Of a DNA stretch of 64,000 bases, positions 22,867 through 34,163 are shown piece by piece. This stretch comes from Allium sativum (lineage: Eukaryota > Streptophyta > Magnoliopsida > Asparagales > Amaryllidaceae). The translations under genes and the position numbers were made by a program. The notes below the pieces were generated by a model. It had not been told where the DNA came from. It worked only from the letters and a program-made list of their open reading frames with translations, and made no database searches. The stretch is from contig CM060920.1 of NCBI GenBank assembly GCA_030737875.1, forward strand, positions 476,748,861-476,812,860, in the 5' to 3' direction. Every line of letters starts with the position of its first letter. Positions within the stretch are counted from its first letter, which is position 1.

Positions 22867-24482
22867 ACCCTAAGTCCTCTCTTTGTGGAAAGGCAATACT
22901 TGGAGTACATAGCAACCTTTGACTTTAGACCCTCTTTTGAGTTTGTACCTAGTTTGTTAGCAACGTTAGAGGTGCGGCCTACACTTTTGGGCTCAATAGG
23001 AATCGCGCAACGTGAAGACCCTCCGATAGTTGATATGATAGATAAGTTAATTAGAGGTGAGACTTCTAGTCACCTCAATAGATACCCCATAGATGACAAG
23101 GGTTGGTTGAGACGGGATGGAAGACTATGTGTCCCACAAGAAAGGGATTTGGTGAAGATAGTTCTTGAAGAAGCACACTATTCTAAGTTGACCATACACC
23201 CAGGTGGAGACAAGATGTATAAAGACATAAAAAGGGTTTTCTTTTGGAATGGCATGAAGAAGGATGTAGCTGAATTCGTCTCGAAATGCTTGATATGCCA
23301 GCAAGTCAAGGCAGAGCAGAAGAAGTCTGGTGGTCTGCTTCATCCTCTAGAGGTCCTACAGTGGAAATGGGATAGCATTTCGATGGACTTTATAGATGGG
23401 TTGCCTAGGTCAAGAAGGGGCAATACCAGTATTTGGGTAATAGTTGACAGGCTCACTAAAAGCGCTCACTTTATACCTGTTAAGAGTAGGAGGACTACCT
23501 CATCATTAGCATCCATTTATCTTAAAGAGGTAGTTCGACTGCATGGGATACCCTCTAGCATGGTAAGTGATCGAGATCCTATCTTTACGAGTGAGTTTTG
23601 GAAGAGTTTGCGAGAGGCTGTAAGCACACAACTATGCTTAAGCATTGCCTATCACCCTCAAACCGATGGTCAGACTGAAAGGGAGAACAGAGTATTAGAA
23701 GATCTTTTGAGATTGTGCATTCTTGATTTTGGAGGAACGTGGGAAGATCATCTTCCTTTGGTGGAGTTTGCCTACAACAATAAATACCAAGCCACCATAG
23801 GCATGGCACCTTTGGAGGCTTTATATGGAAGGCCATGCCGATCACCAACTTGTTGGTGGGAATCTACAGACAAGCTCGTAATTGGGCCCGACATGACTAA
23901 AGAAACTAAGAGAAGGTGGACTTGATATGAAGACGAATGAAGACCGCACAAGATAGACAGAAGTCCTACGCGGATAAAAGAAGGACCGACCTTGAGTTTG
24001 AGGTTGGAGACAAGGTTTTCCTTAAAGTATCCCCTTTGAGGAATGTCATTTACTTTGGATCCATATGAAAATTGGCACCAAAATTTGTAGGCCTATTCCC
24101 TATCATTGAAAGGATTGGGACGATGGCTTATAGAGTAAAGCTGCCCGAAAGATTGGCTGGAGTTCATAATGTTTTTCATGCTTCTCATCTACGAAAGTGC
24201 TTACATGAGTCTGCGGAAGTTATGGAGCCGAGCATACTAGAGGAAGTGGAAGTGGAACGAGAAGCAACGGTGAGAAGAGTTCCAACTCGTATATTGGGAA
24301 CAGAAGTTAAAAATCTACGCAATCGTGAGGTCAAGCTAGTTAAAGTACAATGGAGTGACGCTGAAGGAGACGCGACTTGGGAGACTGAAGACAAGATATG
24401 CGCAACCTACCCTTTTCTTTTTGAGGATACATCCTTGATCTCTTTTTCCATAAGTTTATGCATGCTTGTATCTATCTTTTAA
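22867..24482 (+). pseudogene. E2 integrase with C-terminal chromodomain-like tail, broken
   Basis: A zinc-binding HHCC part (HYSKLTIHPGGDKMY, then CLICQQ) precedes the catalytic core with Asp at 23386 (MDFIDGLP), Asp at 23569 (VSDRDP) and Glu at 23677 (TEREN), giving the D-35-E spacing. Then YNNKYQATIGMAPLEALYGR. The frame breaks near 23924, resumes at ADKRRTDLEFEVGDKVFLKV, has a TGA near 24067, and continues with LAPKFVGLFPIIERIG and FHASHLRKC. The end (RILGTEVKNLRNREVKLVKV, then ATWE) is a chromodomain-like tail of the Tekay type, known to steer insertion to particular chromatin. A stop separates core and tail, so no full integrase is made. Confidence 0.92.
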
Positions 24483-24984
24483 GTATATCTCCTCGGTCCT
24501 ATTCTTAATCCTTAAGTAGAAACCAATGTATGTAAACATGTATTTGAAACATGTTATGATTGATGGTTGCAAGTGGTTGCTAGTGGTTGCTCGTGGATGC
24601 ATATACACACACATTAGGTACTAGATTGGCTTAGTCACTTTCATATTGCAAATGCATATATGTATTTGTATATGGATTGAAACTTGATGTGTTATCATAT
24701 GGATGTTTCATTTGTATGAATAATTGTGCACTCATGTAGAAGTTATGAAGTACGATTAGGAACAATTGTATACATGATGGACTCATGGCACTGACATAAT
24801 TCGCATTAAGGAGGTCAACTGAATTAGTAGACCGCTTGATTTTGCATTAAATAAGGACATATACACACACTATGCATATAATCATGAAAGCGTTAGAAAT
24901 CTTTTTAAGGACAATGGATGCCTGTGATTGATGGTTGAGTAGATGGATGTTGAATGTTAGGATATATTCTTCTTAACTTAGAGA
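24483..24984 (+). other. E2 3' untranslated internal region
   Basis: No coding. It includes short repeats TGGTTGCAAGTGGTTGC / TGGTTGCTCGTGGATGC (24560-24600) that also occur, reversed, in the E3 internal region. Confidence 0.6.
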
Positions 24985-25017
24985 TTTCGAGGACGAAACC
25001 CTTTAAGGAGGGGAGAA
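24985..25017 (+). promoter_or_regulatory. E2 polypurine tract and upstream hairpin
   Basis: TTTCG-AGGA-CGAAA (24985-24998) forms a small hairpin, followed by AAGGAGGGGAGAA (25005-25017), which abuts the 3' LTR. Confidence 0.8.
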
Positions 25018-27741
25018 TGTAACACCCCGTATTTTCTATGAATATTAAATTTAGCGAAATAAAGAATACTTAATTTTTATAAGAAGAATTAAGTAAAACA
25101 AACTATACCATTACGTTCGTCTCAAAATTCTGGTCAAGATGGGCACAAAGTTTGCGTTAAACAGATAATGTATGAGAAAGTTATGGACCTTGGAAGTTTG
25201 TATACATATAAGGGAAATGTATGTATATATATAAATTAAAAAAAAATCAACCTAAAATTCAAGAAAAAAAATCAAAATAGTGGAAGCGGGAAGGAAAAAC
25301 GCTGAACTGACCTATTTTTTGGGTCGACCCAGGGTCGACTCAGGGTGTTTGGAGTCCGTCCCACTGAACTGGCCTATTTTTTGGGTCGACCCGAGGTCGA
25401 CTCAGGGTGTTTGGAGTCCATCCCATCGGCCCAGAATGGCCTGTGACGAATTCTTGTGTTTTACGGCATACATAGCATTATCTGATTGGCCTGATGACGC
25501 ATTTTATTGGACTAGATGGTTTGGATGGATCCTATGTTGATCTAAAGACTCTAATTAATCCTACACATCTATAAATACATATCTAAACTTAACCCTAACC
25601 TCATAACCCTATTCTATGATGCCATCATGCTATACATCTCTAAACTAGCCTAGCCTCCGTCTTTTTCTCCAAACTAGAAATCAAATTGGAGAGCTTCAAA
25701 TTAAAGCAAAACTTTTCCGCTCCAATCAATAAAGTGAGATTAGAATTGCTACAATGTCAAATAATTCTCTTTTTCTAATCCTATCGCTGTAAGTTCAGTT
25801 ATTATTCAGATTTGAACACATAATAGGAATCATGACTGTAACGAATCGAATCTAGAACTATGCCTAATTGTAATGATAACCAGTTCTAATTCATTCTTAT
25901 TCTTTTGTCAAATCTGAGATTATCTATGCATGTGAGACTGTTACTAGTGATATACTTGAATCTATCTTGTTGTACATCAAATTGGCAATTCTTTTATGTT
26001 CAGTTCTATCGAATCTTTGTGCCTATGGTGTAACTTGCTCAGTTTGCTCATATTTATTATTAATGTACAATAAATCTATTGGAACCATGATTCTTGTGTT
26101 TGGTACACCTTTACATGGTTATTCTCTTATTTCAATTCTTGCATTTCTTCTCTATTCCCTTTTTTTATTTTATGAATACTAGGTTCAATTGGAAACCTAG
26201 TTTGAATCTTGTTGTACGTACGATTGTAACGCAGGGAATTGGGTATAACTTATTGGAGTAATTTTGGACATAACAAGTAAATGAGACATAACTTGAATTG
26301 ACTACAATTGTGGATAATTGGCATACAAAAATCTAGCCTTGGACATGTATGGTAAATATGTAAATTAGCTAAAAGATGAACATGCCTAACCCGAGGTTAG
26401 ATTGAGTTGCGGTGTAAGGCTGCCCGGAGCCGCCCGGCACATCCAGCAACCGCAACAACAGATCTAATGCGAGAGGTTAGCGCATTAAGCCCAAAACCCG
26501 AGGTTAGAATGAGTTTGCGGTAGAAGTCTGCCCAGAACCTCTCGGCATATCCAGCAACCGCAAACAACAGCTCTAGTGTGAGAGGTTGGTGCATTAATGA
26601 ATGAATTAATGCTAATGAACAGACATGCTAAGAATGGTAAGGTTAAGTAACATATGAATAGGCGACACTTAACCAATACAACATGTTAATAAAACAAATG
26701 GGTGGGGTTAGGTTAAATTTAGAACACTTAACCGTTATAACATGTCGATTAGGAAACCCTAGTAACGGGGACCCATTTCAGCAGTAACCCATATAGATGT
26801 ATCATGGTACCCTGAACTAGGCAGGGTGGGGCACAATTACTGGGCTGATTATAAGCGGTCAAAATAGCGGCAGGTGGTGCGTCAGTGTAGGTTCCGACGG
26901 AGTACGGGCGTGCACGTACTCCAAAGTGGAAAAATCAGGCACTAGGCATTACTAGTTATACATTATGCATCTTAAATTGTGTCGGGTTGCCATTATAGGG
27001 ATTGATACACCCCCATGGTAGGACCAACACAGGTATCTACAAACAAGCGAGGCCAAATGACATAAGTAATAAATACGTGCGAGTAGAAGCCGGTCGATAA
27101 AGGGATCATTTTTTTATGAACGCATGTGGCTAATTGAAACAATTGTTAGTAGGTGCAGAGAAATAGAAATGAGTGCGATAACATATTCAGTTTATCTTGC
27201 CTTACCTTGTCTTACGTTATCTTGTTGTTATGGTATTGTCTTATATTCAGTTTATTCATGTCATGATCCTTTTTCTTGTTTACATGCTGAAAATCACTGG
27301 GCTTACCAGGCTTATGTCTGACCCGTTTTCTTTCGTCTTCTTTTCTTCCGTTCCCCCCTCCCCAGGTCCGCAGGGAGGGAATACTTCAGCTTAGTTCAGA
27401 CCTTTTCCAGCTTGAAGAGAGTAGATGTATTGCTTGGATTCTCTTTTCATGGGCTATGGCTGTGGTTACACTTTTATTGGGGATTCATGCCGCTTACTAC
27501 TGTTTTATGCTTCTTTATGTATTTGGAGTTTTTAATCAAGACAAATGTTTTATTGTAATGACTTGGAAGTTGGGTTTTGAGACAATGGTTGTAATGTTTT
27601 TACTAAACCACGCTGCTTATGAAATAATTCCAGTTTTTCCTACTGTTTGTTTGTCTGTCTTGTAAATTATCCGTATCTTTTACCTATAATGCTTCACCGA
27701 AGTTAATGCATTCTATTTATGAACAGAGGTGGGGTGTTTCA
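25018..27741 (+). repeat. E2 3' LTR, 2724 bp
   Basis: Starts TGTAACACCCCG and ends GGGGTGTTTCA. It contains a roughly 63-bp tandem duplication around 25310-25430, each copy with GGGTCGACCC-type sites, TATAAATA at 25570-25577, and the hairpin pair at 26388-26600. The short ORFs inside show no family features. Confidence 0.92.
26388..26600 (+). repeat. Pair of structured repeats in E2 3' LTR
   Basis: Two copies about 110 bp apart beginning AACCCGAGGTTAGA. The first folds with arms GTTGCGGT (26406-26413) and ACCGCAAC (26449-26456), plus outer arms TTAGAT / ATCTAA; the second with TTTGCGGT (26514-26521) and ACCGCAAA (26557-26564). Loops keep CTGCCC...CGGCA(C/T)ATCCAGC. Equivalent pair at 18560-18775. 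Confidence 0.7.
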
Positions 27742-27890
27742 CAATACCAGGTAAAATTTGACTTGCGAATGAACTACACAAGAGCCAGCTACATGTAGTG
27801 AAGCGACTGGAAAGATTTCTGCAAGCACCATTGTAGGCATGTGAAGATATTTTACGCTATTTTTATTTTTATTTATTTATAATTCTAGGA

Positions 27891-28010
27891 ACACCCTATT
27901 GCTCTTCTGACGCTGATAAGTTGTTCGGGAATTGCATTGTTGATGCTCGCTACAAAACTTGTCTATATCCAGGCATCAACATTAGTGGAATCAATGGGGA
28001 AGTCTATTAG
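27891..28010 (+). pseudogene. Glutamine synthetase exon fragment
   Basis: After a splice-acceptor-like TTATAATTCTAG (AG at 27887-27888), 39 codons read [14 protein letters not shown], then [17 protein letters not shown] and GINGEV, before TAG at 28008-28010. Plant cytosolic glutamine synthetase has nearly the same segment ([29 protein letters not shown]), and an intron usually precedes this exon. The enzyme makes glutamine from glutamate and ammonia. Here only one partial exon survives: the following MPGQWEFQ segment is not recognisable and no other exon was found. It is the only clear trace of a host gene in the window. Confidence 0.75.
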
Positions 28011-29626
28011 GGAATGCAGAATGGATCGTTTAGGGCGGAACTAACACTAGAGGGGCGTGAATAGTGTTTTCAAAGAATTTAAGAAATTCTAAAACTTATA
28101 TGATCTACTATATGAATTACACACCACAGAGATGATCACAGACACATAATCGAACGCAAACACAGAAATAAAAAAAAATGCAGAAAAAGAATGAACACAC
28201 CAGATTTTATACTGGTTCAGATTACTCCTACGTCCAGTCCCATGCAATGCTTTGTTGCGCAGAGTTTTATTACTATATCAATATCGAAGTACAATCTCCT
28301 TGATTTCACGGCTATAAGGTTATCACAGGCTCCAAACACCCTTGATCAGGTATATTTCCCCGGCTACAACGTTACTACCGATTCCTTCCTTGATTTCAAG
28401 GCTACAAGGAACACACCTTTTCCCAAACACTTCCCAAACAATTCCAACAGCCCTATAACTCTTCAATAACACTTCGATTCAGAGAGTAATGGGTAGAGAG
28501 TGAGAAGAGAAGAAGTTTTATACGATTAGACTTGAAATCAGCAGAGTATAAGTGTAGAAATCATTAAAATATGAAATATTGATGGTGTAACGAAACAGGA
28601 TGAAGATGGAGAAGAAGAATAACGTAAAAATTCGAAATCAGCCCATATTTATAAGATTTGAAAGATTGCAATGCTTTTGGAAATAGTAAAAAGACACTTC
28701 CTTTCAAAATTAAAAATATGATTATTGTATGTCGACATCCCTATCTTTGTATGTCGGCATATCCTATTCAAAATTTGAAGTTTATGTATTTTTCAAGTGT
28801 TTTGATATATACATAATTTTGTAAATTCTTGTACAAAAACATAGTGTTATATATAAGTATTATAAAATAAGAAATCATATGGAATCATATATATATATAT
28901 AAACTATGTGAACATATTTATAAATTATAGAGTTTAAAACTATATAAATATAAAGTATATAAATATATATATAACTTATAGACTTAAATATTTGAGTTTA
29001 AAATCTAAAGTAAGATATAAAAATTAATTAGAATTAGAATAGGATTTGAAAATGGAATTCGAAATTTTAAAATCAGAATATAATTTGAATTTGAATTTGA
29101 ACCTGGAGTGCTATTCAGAGTCTTACATAAACTAGACTCTATTACTATATATATCTTGAACTCTTGAAATCTTGATTACTCATGAGTCTTGAATCTTCTT
29201 TGAATTCCGGATCTCTAAAAGCTCTTAAACTGTACAGTCTTCAGTATTAATTCCTGTATACAAATCCTGCATATGTGTATGTATATATATTATAGACATA
29301 GATGTTACTATATATTTTATAATCAGTTAATATTGGAATAAAGTTGTTGTCATCAAAATTCTCAAAGTATGTATGTCGACATAATTGTTTGAAAATTTTC
29401 AAATTTTGAATCTTTCGTTTTTATATTATATTATATTTAATTCTAAAGTTTTTACAGTAACTTAAAAATAATTTTGAGATAAATAAAACTCCATTCATTA
29501 CTTCATAAAAATCAAGTACATCCAACTAATTAAGACACACTAAATACGAGTTTCGAAAGCAAATACAAGCAAATATTAAAGATAAATTAAACTAGATATG
29601 CTTTCAGTGGATGATGGGGAGGAAGA
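28011..29626. other. LTR-like and AT-rich sequence
   Basis: Near 28040 it has AACTAACACTAGAGGGGCGTGAATAG-type sequence, then at 28205-28235 TACTGGTTCAG and CCTACGTCCAG, which resemble the plant LTR motif also seen at 56915 and 63825. No ORF with family features. 28700-29600 is very AT-rich. It is probably part of the element carrying the pseudogene that follows. Confidence 0.45.
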
Positions 29627-30670
29627 TTAAATTCCAAGCTTTCTTCCAATCTTGACCATGAACTTAGTCATTTTTGAAAATTTCCTTTTGAGTTTCTTTT
29701 GATTGTTGACAACCTTCACTTGGTTTTGAACAATCATCTCTCTGAAGATGGTTCTAGCGTTGATTGGACACTCAACACTTTCTAAAGAAGTTTCTTCTTC
29801 TTCTTTGACTTCCGTAGGTGCTTGTTCTTGTTGCATTCGAGCTTGTTTGTTTTTGAATGTCTCATACGGTTTGAAAGTCAGTGGAATTTGGATAAGGTGT
29901 ATGTTTATTGAATCAAACACCTTTCTTGGCACAAATTCTTTTCCCTGAAGATCAACTCCATAGTTTTTGAAAACACGAGCGAGATAAAATCCATAGTAAA
30001 TAGTTTTCTCTCTTGATGAAGTTTATATGGGTTTGAATTCTCTTAAGATCATGTATGCCCAATTGATGTCATAGCCACCAATAATAGCAAAGAGTGCTTT
30101 TTGTACCTTGAGAGTTGGGCTGTTAAAGTTTGCAAAACGAGGAGTGATGGTATGTTGAAGTAGAAAGTTTATGATTCTTTTTTTTAGATAGAAAAACCAA
30201 TTTTTGAATTTCATGTTAGTAACGCTTTCGAATATGTCATGATAAGTATTTAAATCGGTTTCATCAATTTTGAAATCTGAAAAATCTAAGCCCATGCTTC
30301 TACAATTTAAGATATTGCCCAAGATTTTGGAATCTAGGACAAATTGCATGCCTTTGGCACTACTACAAATTTGGTCTTCGTTGCCTTCATAAAATCCGCG
30401 ATTAAGATTCGCATAAAACATCTTGACAAGCTTAGGAAAACACACTTCGTCATTATCCCGAGAGTTAGTTAGAATCAAGACTTCTTTATGATTGAAAAGA
30501 GAGATAAGATCATAGGATGGAAAATCTCCAAAGACGGCGAAAGCACCCGTATTGACTTTAACATTTGCTAAATAATCAACATAGGTTTAGATAGCTTCTC
30601 TTTCATTATGAATATAACATTTGATGGTTTTGGTTAAGTTCAGTTTCTAAGATGAACTTGAGGAAGCCAT
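29627..30670 (-). pseudogene. Plant-transposon-type protein, broken by stops
   Basis: From the minus-strand ATG 30670 (MASSSSS) one frame runs to 29627 with three in-frame stops (TAG and TAA in the first 40 codons, TAA at about 30025), about 347 codons in all. The middle (LVKMFYANLNRGFYEGNEDQ, then FVLDSKILGNILN, then LQHTITPRF and AIIGGYDINWAYMIL) looks like the putative plant transposon protein domain found beside LTR elements. The C-terminus is Glu-rich, then basic (KLKRKFSKMTKFMVKIGRKL). One stop is probably a Lys codon changed to TAA. The function of this family is unknown. Family assignment is from memory of its pattern, hence moderate. Confidence 0.55.
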
Positions 30671-30712
30671 TAAAGTGCTTGTTGATAAGAGAATGTACAT
30701 GAAGAATATAGT

Positions 30713-33700
30713 TGAAACGACCTGAACTTCCCCGTGAAGGAAAGCACAAATTGAGTTGAGAACAAGACGAATCAGAACACAAATAGAAGAAAATTTAATT
30801 GTTTATTACAACAATTCCATCAGAATACAAGAATATACAGAGTATGAATAAAGATTACACATTTGATAATTATCAGAGGTTTAAATACATTACTGCAGTG
30901 GAAAAATAATAGAAAACATAACTGAAGAAGATATACGGATACAGAGCTTTCCGGATATCATTCCAGTTGTAAACCAGGATCCTGTGAATATAAATCTGCA
31001 AAACAAAAACTACTAGCTGCCCGTGTGGGAAACAGGGGCACCCAGAGTTTAGGTTAAAACAATAAACTCCAGGTCAGTCATGTGACTGGTGTGAGAACTA
31101 AAACAGTTATTTAAAACTTTACTTTAAAAGAGAGTAATTCAAGGGACCGCGCCGTATGATACGGAACGGGTTTCCTCCCAAGAATACTAGTGCATAGAAT
31201 AAACAACGCAATGCTTTTTGGAAAAATGAAGCTATTATAAGACCCAGGTTCCATCACACAATGCAACGCAAGACGGAGTATAGGGTTTTCCCTTATAATA
31301 GCCAAACATGCTTGGTACGTTTAAAACAAATCATTCGATACTATTATAGTATAAAGTGTATGAAAACAACTTCAAATATAAATGTATCAATCATAGACGG
31401 CATAGTGCCCCATACCACTATGTCGCCGTACTAGACTCTACAATCAAAACCGAAATGTCACGTATTGGAAATTGGATTTCCGTCATGAGTCTAGGCCAGG
31501 GATGGCTCCTCACCGCTTCGAGACACTCTAGCAAATGCCTTAGGATCTCCCGCAGAAGACCTCTGGATCTTCAGGGCCGGTCCTCTCTTACGTTCGAGGA
31601 TTGGTTATTCCTAAACACACGTTTCCCGGTCCTATCGGACCTATATCCATCGGCTCCGAAGAGGCTGATATATCTGAGGCGCCTCGCAATCCAACAACCA
31701 TATAGGTAAAATAACAACGATGTCAGGGCGAGTAAAACACTGACACCACCCATAGCTAGAAAGAAACATCGTGCACTCCCTGTAGTCACGATCCCGTTTT
31801 TGACTCATACCGAGGTGTGAGGCTCGCGAATTAACGCTACGCACAAAATTGCGCTGTATTAGAGCCGTGCTTTGATCATCAACCACAAAACTCTGCTTTT
31901 CAATAGAAGCCTTGATCACAGCATCTCAGCATGCCACAAAGGCAATTCATGCCATCCGACTGATATCTATCGATATATAACCTCTGAGCTCGTACGTCTC
32001 AGAGAAGGGCGTTAAGCAAGAGAATAAATTCTCAGCCGCCAAACAGATATATATTTAATAGAAATCAAACAGCACAGAATAAAATCCAATGTCAGACACA
32101 CAATCCATTTATAAGTCCGTTATGGGTCTGAACGAAACCGGAGGCACCTTATTCCTCCCCCACATGTCCAATACAAGGGAGAGGTCCTCGCATATCCGTC
32201 GAACTCCAAGTATGCCTGGACGATCACCACTTATTACCTCGGCTTGGGTGTACAGCCCAATCAAGACATCAGTAATCATCCAAACGATGTGAAGACCTCC
32301 GGTCTTCAACCACCGTCTTCATCATCGAAATATCGTCGAATCAGTTATTTAGAATGGGTATAAACCTGGCCTTTCCGAATATCTCGCGTATATAATAAAC
32401 AAGTGCTATAAACCACAACATACACCTCATTCCAATTCTGAATATTCTTTTATTCAAATATTCACATACTTTGGGAAAGGTTCCCATTAATTTTATCGAT
32501 AAATTCTTTAAATTCATTCTTTAATCTTCCTTTGGATATCATTTCAATCTAATTAAAGATGCATTAAAACTCCACTTGGTTTTAATCTTCCCAAAAATCA
32601 ATATTAACGATTGTTTAACTTGGGAAATCGTATTCAGTCTTTAACTGGGTTAAAGAACTATTATCATTTAAAACACGATTCACGATAAACCCAAAATCAC
32701 ATTCCATTCCATTAGCCTTTAACCGTAAATTAGCAAGTGAACAATTCCCTAAGTATTAACCTCGAAGGCTGAAACCAACAACAGATCAATACCTAGGAAA
32801 CCATTCAACTTAACTACTCTCCAGTTAGTTTCTGATTCTCTTAACTTTGTTGGGTCTAAGAACACTATTATTAAAGATACCATTCACTACAAACCCAAAA
32901 TCCAATTTGATTTTAAATACAAGGTTCTGAATAGAAAATATATCGTCTTATATTCAATATCAGATTCTGAAACCAACAAATATCGTATTGGAATAACGAT
33001 ATATATATCTTCCAAATTCCTCCACAATATCCGTATAATCACGAAATCCAATATCGAAATATTCCGAAGATAATTTCGATTCAAATCCATTCCAATTCAT
33101 ATATTGGAAATTCTGGTTATTTAAAAAAAATCAAATCAGACATCGAAATCAGATTTTGAACTTTTACTGAATATTATTTTTAAAATATTCATTATTTTAA
33201 AATATTCATTCTTTCTGAACTGGAATCAGACACAGTCAATTACCATATAATGTCATTATATGGATTTCATACAACACATGTATACAACAACAGTGATAAA
33301 TAATCATCCATTACCCAGAGTGCATTCCACACTGTATAAGCATTAAATATAAATATTTAACGCTTACAACAGTCTGTCAACGTATCGATTGACATACAAC
33401 TAAACAGTCGGGATTAGTGTACGTCAAATATCATCCCAACACCCGTGTGGGGTTTCAACCAACAAATACTGAATATTATTTGTGCAGTTAAGCGATGTGT
33501 AAAATTTATCGTCCCAATCAATATCAGTCAAATGTGTGTACATAAACAGATCTTCCGTTTGTAAATGAATATTTATTTTATTCATATCAACGTTAAAAAT
33601 TATATTTTTAACGATACAATAACTTATTCAATATATGAATATTCTATTCAACTCATTTATACAATACAAATGATATTTTTATTATTCTAACATATTGTTT

Positions 33701-34163
33701 TTTTTAGAATATTTTGGCGGCATAACATCGCGATATCAAAATCGAATGCATTACCCCTCTCTTGATATTGGCTCGCGCCATACACACATAACAATTCTAA
33801 TCAATTCATTTCACCCGAACAACCAAATTCAACTAAATAATCTACAAACAATCAAATAAGTCGTCCATGGTCCGTGGACGACGGGGAACAGTTCATATAT
33901 GCAGTTATAAAATAAACAACTATATAAGAAAATTATAGTGAGGAGTTCTCACCTTGGGTTTCCATTCCGCCAATCTTTGATTGTTAATCTTAAATTCTCC
34001 AGGAATCCCACATGTCTATTTTGTAAATAACATGAATAAGTTAAAAATCATATTTTTAACTATCGAATCTTGTCTATTTTATAAATAGAATACATAGGCT
34101 AAAAGTCATATTTTTATCTTTCTAAAAACATTTCCATGCCATACACTAGTTAAAAATCATATT
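30713..34163 (-). repeat. E4 LTR-A, left part
   Basis: Left edge TGAAACGACCTGAACTTCCCC corresponds to TGTGGCGACCCGAACTTCCCC of LTR-B and LTR-C. About 30800-32690 has no counterpart in LTR-B or LTR-C; it contains the AACCCGTTCCGT...ACGG(C/A)GCGGTC segment also found in the E5 LTR (38808-38835), so it is ancestral and was lost from B and C. Ends at the ATATT target site of E5. Confidence 0.85.

Larger units (their letters stand above)
7909..27741 (+). mobile_element. E2: decayed Tekay/Del-type Ty3/gypsy element, split by E3
   Basis: 5' LTR 7909-8777 continuing at 18115 after the E3 insertion to 19927; primer site 19930-19941; gag, protease, RT, RNase H, integrase and chromodomain-like tail in the chromovirus order; polypurine tract 25005-25017; 3' LTR 25018-27741. 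Flanks read AAATA (7904-7908) and CAATA (27742-27746), a 4 of 5 match to a target duplication. Without E3 the element is about 10.5 kb. Several stops and frameshifts make it non-autonomous today. Confidence 0.9.
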
